Shown: piece by piece, positions 55,600 through 64,000 of the stretch
How the letters are laid out: each line of letters begins with the position of its first letter
Position numbering within the stretch: the stretch's first letter is position 1
Origin: Blastomussa wellsi
Lineage: Eukaryota; Cnidaria; Anthozoa; Scleractinia; Plerogyridae
DNA: 64,000 bases
Direction of reading: 5' to 3'
Assembly (NCBI GenBank): GCA_947652115.1
Contig: OX393569.1
Span: forward strand, 7,138,294-7,202,293
Program-made: the position numbers and the translations under genes
The notes under the pieces: model-generated
Seen by the model: the letters and a program-made list of their open reading frames with translations, nothing else
Told to the model about the DNA's origin: nothing
Database searches by the model: none

Positions 55600-58370
55600 A
55601 GTCCAAAGCGTGGTACTCATATTACAGTGACGTGCAAAATGCTGTACGAAATGAAGGGAGAAAGTATACATACTTACAAACAACTTTATTTGTTAATGCA
55701 GGAAGCAGCCAAAAGCTGATATGGACCTGCCTAACTAAATCAGTACAAGAAATGTAGTATAGATAATATCAGAAGCCTTTCATTTCTTAGTAAGTTATGA
55801 GGAATGGCCTTGCGCTTCTGGCATCTGTTCAAGTTACTGCAGCCAGTTGTCGATTAGAATTACGCAAGATATTTTGAAAGAGTTGTTGTAAGCATACTTG
55901 AATCAACATATTATAAATTTGCATTTTCCCGAGTTGGTAACGCCAATCCATTGGCCTCATTTTGAAACTAAGACAAACCCCACATGGAGATTCTTGTTTT
56001 TCGACGAGTCCGTTTGATTTGTCGGAGACTGAGAACGAGTAACTGGTAAATACAACTTGTTTGCTCTCCCAGATTTTGCATAACCGTTTTTTCCCATTTC
56101 TCCAGTGTATTACAGTCGTCCCAAGAGAAACTGTAGACAATGCTGGGGGAAGGGAGGGGGGGGGGGGGGGTTTGGGGGGCAAAAAAGGTGTATTGTGGGA
56201 GATGTGAAAGTGGCGAATATGTGCATTCGTGTCCCCAGAGCCGGCTCAAATAAGTCACGTGTCCCGATACCCACTTGTTTCTCGCGCACAGGCCTAACCG
56301 GCTAAGGCGGACAACCGGCTCTGAGACGGGAATGATTAATTTGTTATATATTTGAGCTAAATATAAAACAGACTGACAGAGCCATGGAAATGACAACTGT
56401 AATCTTGACGCCATCAAAATTCATAATAGTAAATGTTGCACCTGATTTGAACTGCGTCTATTAAAAGCAAACTTCAAGGATTTTATTGACAGCCGGTTCG
56501 CAAGGCCTCCTTTATTCTCATTGTGCGCGTATTTGTTTCTTTTTGCGGTTTGCAAAAAGCGTTTTCATTCACTTTTAAGAGTTCTTTGAAGAAGCTTTAT
56601 TTCTTTAATAAAACTCTATCTTTGTTAGCTCGTTGGCTATTTGTACAGAAGGTAAGGTCAGCATTGTAAAAAATAACAGTGCTTTTTAATGAATTGTCAT
56701 ACCCGTGTATCCTTAAGGTGAGTTTGAGAAAATTCCATTTCGATTTACTGAAAAAAAATCTTGGCCCTGCTCGCTTGGTATGCGTGTTTTACAAAGGCAC
56801 TTTTATACACGATGGATGGCACTTTGACGTTCAGTTAAGAGTAAATTTTTCCTAGGATTATTACCCAATGTACCTTTAATGGTTCCAAATCCTATCCTCT
56901 TTACAAGAGGCAGGGCTTTTTGTTGCAAAGGAAACAGGACTGTGTCATATATATGTAACAGCGTCACGTTTTATAAACTGGTTCGCGTCATGACAGACAA
57001 AGCGATCGAAATTAAGAACGAGAGACAAGCAAAACTGATTTCCACAAAGTTGAACGTTCACAACAAAGGCAAAAATATCGCAACTATTGAATAGGGTAAG
57101 TTCTCGAATGCGGCATAATTAGGCCGTGTTAGCTTTTTCGCGAGGCTTATTTGCCAGAATGTTAACGATGATCAACGTAGAAACAGTTATAGTAAATTAG
57201 AAGCTGTCGAGGGCAAGATCTTAGAGAAAGAAGGTAACCATAGTCTAATTTCTGTAATTTAAATAAGTCCAAAAAGACAAATGGAAATGTTATCATGGAC
57301 AGCAATGACCGAAAACATATATTGAGTTAATCATTGTTAATCAAACTGAATGAAAATGACGGATTAACTGTAATTTTACTGAAGTATGGATCATCACCAA
57401 CAATTTTTCCGATATTGTCGAGCGGACGAAAATTTTACCGCCTTTAAAATATTCTGTAGAGTTCTTTGAAAATATTGAGAAATATTTATGACATTTCATA
57501 AATACAGAAAATAAGTGCTCTTAAAGGACGTCACATATCACCACTGATATTATTTGTTATCACTGTGTTATTGTCTGCACGAAATTTCGTTCTTGGTAAA
57601 ACAGTGAAGTCGAAGGAAGAAAAATCTGTTATGAGGCCGGAAACCACTTTGCCACAGTCCGAACACGCGTGTATTAATTAATTTTGAAAAGCTCGTATGA
57701 CGTGATAGAGGTGAAGACTTAGATAAATATGTCTCACCAATTGCACGAGGAAATGAATATTTTAAAATTAATTAAAACCTTGAAAGATGAGCCATTCTAA
57801 ATAACTATATTCATTCCTTAAATTTATCACCATGACATTCTGTAAGACGTACTGTTATTGCTGTTTATCAGCAAATTAAACGAAGAGTTGTGAAATATGT
57901 CTATTATTGCACACTTGCTATGACACTAAGTGATTGGTAATTTCCTTGGGTTAGCCTAACACCATGAAATAAATCCCCATAAATCCTAACGCGTTTTTTT
58001 GATATTTTCAGTTTTTGTCAAGATTTGTTATTGGACCTCGTCCCTGCGTGAATTGTGTTTGATGCGTTGTCCGCAATATGGGGAGAACAAACATTCTTGG
58101 TAGACAACCAATCGAACCAGGCAACATAAGACCATTGTATTTTCCGTCCTGATATCTTTCGCCTCTCAAAATCAAGTTAGCCACATACGCCGAAATTACA
58201 TTCGGCTTAAACAAACAGTGTAGCTGTCAAAAACAATCTCCTTCCCATCATCTTTAATAGCCTGATATCGCAAGCCTTGCTTTCTTGTCCTTGGCGCCCG
58301 TTTTCTTTATTTGAGCACATGGGACCTTAACATCTGTAGAGGAAAGGAAGTGTATTGACCTTTATCTGTG
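55600..58370. other. Intergenic DNA
   Basis: It holds a poly-G tract near 56150-56180 and the diverged foldback hairpin at 56224-56334. At about 56946 an ATATATA lies 40 bases before an ATG opening a 34-residue frame (56990), with a donor AGG|GTAAGT at 57095; that looks like another leader exon but nothing confirms it. Confidence 0.35.
56224..56334. mobile_element. Diverged foldback MITE outer hairpin
   Basis: CATTCGTGTCCCCAGAGCCGG at the left pairs imperfectly with CCGGCTCTGAGACGGGAATG at the right. The inner part is replaced by a different spacer. No clear target duplication. Confidence 0.5.
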
Positions 58371-58376
58371 TTATAA
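58371..58376 (+). promoter_or_regulatory. TATA box of the astacin gene
   Basis: TTATAAAC lies about 53 bases before the start codon at 58424, which would place the start site near 58402 and give a short leader of about 22 bases. Confidence 0.5.
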
Positions 58377-58423
58377 ACCTCAGCTTGACAAACAAAGAAT
58401 CACTAACCGACGTTTTCTCAGCA

Positions 58424-58508
58424 ATGGAAAGGACCAAGATTTGCGTTGTTGTTCTTATATTAGCTGCAGTCCAATCGCTGAGCAGTCCCGTCAATATTCA
58501 TCCTTTGC
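58424..58508 (+). CDS. Astacin exon 1 (signal peptide)
   Basis: 85 nt, phase 1 out, donor TTTGC|GTAAGT. The frame upstream of ATG 58424 is open but only from a TTG. Confidence 0.88.
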
Positions 58509-61500
58509 GTAAGTTGCTTTGCAGCATACCTTACTTAAATATTGGAGAAAATGTAACTAACCCCTGACAATGCAAGGCAGTCATACAACGAGAACTAGGC
58601 ATGCTTTTAAACATAAAATTGATAGTTTCGTAGTTGCGCTTTTAAATACAAATGCGCAAATTGTAGGCGATATGATAATAACGGAGGCACAAGCCCTGCT
58701 GTGCGTAACATAAAGAGATAGTACTGTAAATATGAATTTAACTTCTCCGGGACTAAGTGAGGTTATCGATGTATCTTTTTGCTGGTCAGGGCAGTGCAAA
58801 TCCTTTTATAAAGCCTGACGTTTCTTACGCGTGTATCCAATTCACATTGTTTACAACACCACTAAAATCATTCGCGAAGGTTTTATACGAACTATAGTAT
58901 CATTATGAACAGAGTCCCACTGAGATTTATGTAATGTTTGAATGGTATAACAAAACGACCGTACGTCGGGCAAATTACAAGTAACGTTTCACCTTAAGGA
59001 ACGTACATGGATAAATCTTATCTCCTTTTTTATTTTCAAACAGCAAACACGAAAAGAGGTGTTCCTGTTAAGGCGAGAGCTTAATTGTCAGTTGCCACGG
59101 GAAACCGTGCAATTGCCAACGAGTATTTCTGCCAGAAAATGACAATCTCTTTTGTAACGTTTTTATTTCACTTTTAAGCGAACGAAGGAAGCATTGTCAG
59201 CCAAGACGACAAAGACCAGCTCTCCGGTGACGACACAATTTTGGATCACATCGAAAAAGTCAACAAAGGTAACCGACCAAAAATAATGTATCTTGTATAC
59301 GTGCTTTAAATATTTTCCTTTTGCTACTTTGGAGTGTTCAGGAGCTTATAATTGCCACATGTTAAACAATTTCTGTCTAGCTGACAATGAAATGTAAATA
59401 AAAGTAAAAAAAAATGTACCCATTGAAATCATTGATGTTAACAGCAATTTGCATATGGAAAGGAAATTTGGATTTTATTTTCCTGGTTTTTAAGGGTCAT
59501 ATCTCACCAACATTCACCAGTTTCCTTAACGCGTGCTTGCAAATAACACTGCTTAATCTTATTTGGTCCTTCTAACTGTATGGCAGAAAATCTCTATGAT
59601 CTGGGAAGGACGCAGGTTAGTCGGACGAATAAAAAACAGTAGTCTCCATGCATTTGGCGCGGAAACCATTCTCGTCCCCAGAGCCGCTTGTCCCTCTTAG
59701 CCGACTGGGCCTGTGCACAAGGAACAAGTGGCTCTGGGGACACACGATTTGATTCGCTGAAATCAGCCGTTTTGAACCCTTTATCGTTAGCAAGTTTAAA
59801 ACGGCTGATGTGATTGGACTCCCTTTGTTTGGTTTCAGCAAATCAAATCGTGTGTCCCAGAGCCACTCGTTCCTCGTGCACAGGCCCAGCCGGCTAAGAG
59901 GGACAAGCGGCTGTGGGGACGAAATTGCGCGGAAACAAACTCGGATATTTGTCCGCGGACATTATCTATCCCGAGACGCGAGCAGGTTTTCGGGAAAGAA
60001 GTTCGAGGAAAACTATAGCCTCCATTTGGCGCGGAAATATTCTAAGATATTTGTCCGCGGGCAATATCCGTTCCGAGACTCAAACAGTTTTCCGAGAGAG
60101 GAGCTCGAGGAAAACTGTTTCCTCAAGGAAAACTGTGAATTTTCATCGAGCGGTTGGTATTGCTGTTTCATTACAACCATAGCAGAACAAGGTTGTACAC
60201 GGCCTGTTCATTATCAGACTGAAATCATTCTCGAAACGAAGAACCAGCTCTATTTATATTCTGTTAAACAAATAGTCTCGTGCGCATATCCACAAAGTTA
60301 AATTTCTGCAATAATTTTGCAGTTCAGGGCAAGTCACTCTTGTTTCTCCACACAACTGCACACATCACGCTGCGTTTGCTCAGCGGTTTCACGCATGCGC
60401 ACAAAAAATAACTCCCCGGTGAATATAATACTTGGGGGTCGGGGAGGTGGATAGACATGCTAAAGAAACCGAGATTAGCTCTTACGGCATGGGCACCTTG
60501 GCTCTTTAACTTAATATTGAATGAGGTTTTGTTGTTTCTCTAGCCGATGACGTGAACATGTACGAAGCAGACATATCGTTATCCCCTGATGACGTTGTTG
60601 ATCTCAGAGACGATGGCGATGTTGATGGATCACAGATATCCGTGAGACGAAAGCGTAACGCTGCACGTGACCGGAAGAAGTTGTGGGTTACTCGTGTTAT
60701 TCCTTACGTGTACGACAGCAGTCTGCCCGGTAAGACGGTTTAAGGCCACTCAAAGAGCCCCTTGGCTAACTAGTGCATGCACAACAGTCCGATCAAAGGG
60801 AACCCACAGCCAACTCATGCACTTCAATTGTTTTGATCGTACATGGTTTCAAATCACACTGGAACCCCATGGCTAACTCGTGCATGCACAACAGTCCGAT
60901 CAAAGGGATCCCATAGCTAACTCGTGCACTTCATTTGTTTGATACTACATGATTTCAAATCATACTCCAAGGAACCCCATGACTAACTCCTGTGCTACAA
61001 TTAGCAGATCATACAGGAGTACCAATGGAAAGCAACACTGCAACTCCCTCACTTAGTGTCTGATCATGCACGAGTAAGTTAAAGACAGACGAGCTACCAA
61101 CTACATGTGCTCGTTATACATACAGGAAACAAGGCGACTCAGTGGCTTACTCGATTACAGTGGAACCGCCTTACGGTCACCTCGTTATTGCGGTCATTTT
61201 TTTCTGTTCCCGAGGAAACGCCCATATAGTTTCTTATAAGAAAACCCCATTAATGCGGCCATCCCGTTCATACGACCAACGGCCACATTCTGAAATCCCA
61301 ACCCGTGCAATCCTTTATAATTTTACCCCGTTAATACAGCCACTCGAACCAAATACGCATCGTAATTGTCCAAACAAAACAAATACTGACAGTACTTGAA
61401 AAAAAAGGATTTGACGTAAAGTAACCTGATGGTAAGTCAAAGAGGTCAGAGCCTTTGGTTTGGGGGAAGATATGGTCAGACAAGTCTGGTCTTGTTTTGA

Positions 61501-63944
61501 TAGTTACGTTCATCAAAGTTCCCTTGGTTAATACTGTGTGCGGATTAAAGATTCTGCGTTGGTTCTGGATATTTATTAAAGAATTTACAATCGTTTCGAA
61601 GAGCAGATGTATTTGTCAGGACCAGTATAATGAAATTTGACCGAGTCCGTTTGGTCCTTTGTAGTTCCAAATATGGCATGAGTGCTTCATGTGATGATAA
61701 AAAAAATTGTAATCATCATTTATTGATTTAACCCCATATTCGTTTTTCAATGACCAATGTCGATACACAATAATTAATCTAAAAATGTGTAAAACTGAGG
61801 AATAATAGAAACAAAGTGACCCATTCATGGCTAATTCGTGGACTATTTCAAATTTCGCAGTGTTTCTTCAAGATTAATTCATGTTCTCAAAATTAATTAT
61901 CTACACAGACTAGATAGCTGGTAAAAATAGACCATATTCGTATTCTCGGTATTAAACTGGAACAAGAGAGGATAAAGAGTAAGAGAGGTAATCCCCCATA
62001 TGGGCTCTATTCCTAAGGTAATCCACCTCAAGTTATTTTTAGATCACCCATATCCTAAGAGGATCAGTAAATATCCAATCATATGGCACAAACTTTGATG
62101 AAGTGGATGGCCCACAGATCCCTCGCGCATTGTGCAAGGGGACCTCAAATGAAATAGGGGAAGAGGTGGAGATATGTTTTGTAGACGACGATTTCAAGAA
62201 AGTTTTTACACCAAGTGACACTGGAAAACGACGATGGAAAAAGAGTCGTCCATCGTGGTAATATTATTCGCGCGAGAATGAGTGCGTGCTAAAAATAACT
62301 TGAGACGGATTACCTTAGGAATAGGGCCCATAAGGGGGATTACCTCTCTTACCCTTTATGCTCTCTTGGCTGGAAGTAGCTTGCAATGGAGGCTAATGTG
62401 GGGAATCTTTTCAAATGGAAATGATACAAAGCTCTTTTTAAAGGAGCACCGTCACAGGGGTTTTAGCGTTTTGAGCTTCATTCATTTATAAAATAATTAC
62501 CTGGTACCTTAGCTCGTACTCAAAATGCTCCTGATGGACTAAAAGGAGGATGTCAAACGAATTGTGTCTCAGAGAGCAAACCATGATGAGTTCCTGGCAA
62601 TGTTTTCAAGGAATGGCTCTAGAATTTGAAAAAAAAAACTGGCAAGGTTTTTTTCAAATTTCAATCCACTTCCATCCTTGCCACGCTAAGTGAAAGGTGG
62701 CAATAAAAGATTTCAGTTTAGTGATATAGTACTAGTTAACAAAACTACACCATTATTTTTGGCTTGCCATTGATGCACGAGTATATTTCATTATTTTAAA
62801 ATGACCCCAAAATACCGCGACAGTGCCCTTTTAATGATATTCCCCCGCATCAGCCTCCATTTCAAGTTAGTTCCAGTCCGAGAATACGAATATGGTCTAC
62901 TGAAATCACCGAGCGCCTTGCAAATCTGATTTTGAACAAAGCAGAAAAGGCATGAAACCATGGCGGAGAGAATCCGAGTACCCATTCTCTTTGACTGTTT
63001 TTAACAATGCGTCAATTCTTGATTGATATTTTGTGTTTTAACTTCAGACAGTTATAAATCGACTATTCAAGAAGCCATAGCCGAATACGAAAACCGCACG
63101 TGTCTGCGATTTGTGAAGAGAACCACCGAGGTCTTGTTCATTAGATTCGTTTACCAAAAAGGGTAAGGAGGAGTCAAGATTTTAAAATTAAACTTCTTGC
63201 TTCAGGCAAATAATTTTTAAAGGGTGGAACTGTTTTTCATTGGGGTCTTTCTCTTTCTTTTTTTTTTTTGGAGGGGGGGGGGGAGGGGGTAAAAGTAGTT
63301 CAGGTGTAAACATGACTTTTATTCCCTCTTGTCCCGGCGTCCTTCAGTTTCCCCATTAGACATCTGGAGATCCTGTCCCGCGAGTGGTTGGTGCATCTTA
63401 TGAGCGCAAATTTCGAACGGTCGAAGTTAGTGATCAATCTCAGTCTTTTCCAATATATAACTTAAACACCCTTGTTGCTTTGGTTTATTGCCTCTAAGGG
63501 TTAGGCTGTCCCTAAGATACTTGGCAACGTTTGGGCAACAGTTTGCCCTTTTCCGACAGCTTTTCCAATGGGAGTCGGGAAACTTCATTCTTACTTTCCA
63601 AGGCAAAACCATAAATTAACGCAAACCAAACCGGCATATTTGTTATTTTTTCGCTTTTTGACTTATTTTGCTCACAACTGACACATGAAATAGGGTCCTT
63701 TAACAGTACTCTCAATTTGTTGATGCACGTTGTTGATTCCGTGATTTACTTGTCAGGTGTTGGTCAAAAGTTGGCCGTCAGTACTGGATGTCGAGAATTG
63801 GACAACAGCTGTCCTTGGGCAACGGTTGCAACCATAAAGGGACAATCGTACATGAGATAATGCACTCAATTGGCTTCTGGCACGAGCAGTCGCGACCCGA
63901 TAGAAATCTTTACGTCGAGGTACTCTGGGAGAACATAAAGGATG
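58424..63944 (+). CDS. Secreted astacin-family zinc metalloprotease, N-terminal part (221 codons visible)
   Basis: Astacins (peptidase family M12A) are secreted endopeptidases acting in matrix turnover, growth-factor activation or digestion. Exons 58424-58508, 59179-59268, 60544-60729, 63048-63162 and 63757-63944 join in phases 1, 1, 1, 2. Order: signal peptide (MERTKICVVVLILAAVQSLS, 1-20), acidic propeptide with MYEADISL, whose Asp68 matches the aspartate-switch FxGD position, a furin-type RRKR (93-96), then the mature domain: RKKLWVTRVIPYVYDSS, TCLRFV and the zinc motif HEIMHSIGFWHEQSRPDR. His191, His195 and His201 are the zinc ligands and Glu192 the catalytic base. The last visible exon ends GAT G|GTAACT, phase 1; the Met-turn and remaining domains lie beyond the right edge. 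Introns are rich in repeats. Confidence 0.92.
59179..59268 (+). CDS. Astacin exon 2 (propeptide)
   Basis: 90 nt, phase 1 on both sides. Acceptor CACTTTTAAG, donor AAAG|GTAACC. It encodes NEGSIVSQDDKDQLSGDD and more acidic propeptide. Confidence 0.8.
59667..59927. mobile_element. Foldback MITE, copy D (9-bp target duplication)
   Basis: Same family, slightly shorter, with a mutated right tip (GACGAAATTG). The direct repeat CGCGGAAAC flanks it at 59658-59666 and 59928-59936. It lies in an astacin-gene intron. Confidence 0.83.
59928..60125. repeat. About 102-bp tandem duplication in an astacin intron
   Basis: GGATATTTGTCCGCGGACAT and AGATATTTGTCCGCGGGCAA are 102 bases apart, as are the GCGCGGAAA and CGAGGAAAACT blocks. 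Copy D of the foldback MITE is inserted in what looks like an earlier unit. Confidence 0.6.
60544..60729 (+). CDS. Astacin exon 3 (propeptide end, furin site, mature start)
   Basis: 186 nt, phase 1 on both sides. Acceptor GTTTCTCTAG, donor CCCG|GTAAGA. It includes MYEADISL, RRKRNAARD and WVTRVIPYVYDSSLPG. Confidence 0.9.
60757..60995. repeat. 107-bp tandem repeat in an astacin intron
   Basis: Two full units and a partial third; TGCATGCACAACAGTCCGAT occurs at 60774 and 60881. A GGCTAACTCGTGCA motif recurs within units. Confidence 0.7.
61928..62899. mobile_element. About 970-bp element with TAGACCATATTC inverted ends and an inner foldback
   Basis: It begins TAGACCATATTCGTATTC and ends GAATACGAATATGGTCTA. 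Inside, 61985-62040 and 62290-62355 form a second inverted pair (GGTAATCCCCCATATGGGCT against AGGGCCCATAAGGGGGATTA). The tip matches the elements at 44061 and 50714. The inner loop carries the coding-like stretch at 62043. It lies in an astacin intron. Confidence 0.6.
62043..62261 (+). other. 72-codon open segment inside a foldback element, possibly a captured exon
   Basis: After GTTATTTTTAG (a good splice acceptor) an open frame reads ITHILRGSVNIQSYGTNFDE, continues IPRALCKGTSNEIGEE and ends KKSRPSW with TAA at 62259. Composition is protein-like and uninterrupted. No family is recognised. It cannot be spliced into the astacin without losing the conserved domain. Confidence 0.35.
63048..63162 (+). 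CDS. Astacin exon 4
   Basis: 115 nt, phase 1 in, phase 2 out. Acceptor TTAACTTCAG, donor AAAGG|GTAAGG. It encodes IQEAIAEYENRTCLRFVKRT, the typical astacin segment before the active site. Confidence 0.9.
63757..63944 (+). CDS. Astacin exon 5 (zinc-binding motif)
   Basis: 188 nt, phase 2 in, phase 1 out. Acceptor TACTTGTCAG. It begins CWSKVGR, contains LSLGNGCNHKGTIVHEIMHS and the third zinc histidine, and ends WENIKDG across the donor. Confidence 0.93.
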
Positions 63945-64000
63945 GTAACTTGTCTAGATTCTTTGTATTTCATAGTCTTGTGATGTGGCTTATGCAATAT

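Noticed and set aside
59043..59057. Possible 15-nt microexon in the astacin gene
   Set aside because: Phase-compatible but not needed; the direct join 58508/59179 is in frame and simpler.
59587..59615. Possible 29-nt microexon in the astacin gene
   Set aside because: Good splice-like ends, but including it shifts frame and makes the next exon stop at once.

Overview
The window is animal nuclear DNA and best fits a cnidarian, most probably an anthozoan such as a stony coral. The reasons are short coding exons with GT/AG introns, AT-rich intergenic DNA packed with foldback transposons and tRNA-derived SINEs, and a gene set (diverged TPR, a metabotropic-glutamate-type receptor, an astacin protease) typical of Cnidaria. 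The species cannot be read from the sequence. Many long open frames here begin at TTG or GTG or lie inside repeats; they are not listed as genes.

Layout. (1) 1-18.07 kb, minus strand: the 5' part of the nuclear-pore basket gene TPR. I rebuilt 21 exons whose phases close exactly (1941 nt, 647 codons); the gene runs off the left edge. Its introns carry two SINEs, a tRNA-like SINE head, a pogo-like element and two long-palindrome TTAA elements. (2) 18.1-21.9 kb: intergenic. (3) 21.93-22.51 kb, plus strand: a small single-pass membrane protein with a tyrosine-bearing tail. (4) 22.5-33.9 kb: intergenic, with several foldback elements and two candidate TATA-type promoters. (5) 33.92-40.97 kb, plus strand: a complete class C GPCR in five coding exons (1138 residues), with a long C-terminal tail reached only if an apparent stop after the seven-helix domain is spliced out. 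(6) 41-55 kb: a repeat-rich block with a broken Mutator-like transposase, a LINE tail, (TAA)n arrays, Penelope-like terminal repeats and many MITEs. (7) 55.22-55.60 kb, plus strand: a second small single-pass membrane protein laid out like the first. (8) 58.42 kb to the right edge, plus strand: a secreted astacin zinc metalloprotease, truncated after the zinc-binding exon.

How the genes relate. TPR is a housekeeping gene. The other four all encode membrane or secreted proteins on the opposite strand. The two small membrane proteins flank the receptor; both have almost no extracellular part, one membrane helix and a cytoplasmic tail with SH2-type tyrosine motifs (YxN in both; YENM and an ITIM-like site in the second). 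That resembles transmembrane adaptor proteins and is the most interesting undescribed possibility here, but it is inference. The mobile DNA is informative too: four copies of a foldback MITE have 9-10 bp target duplications expected of Mutator-like elements, and a decayed Mutator-like transposase lies in the same window.
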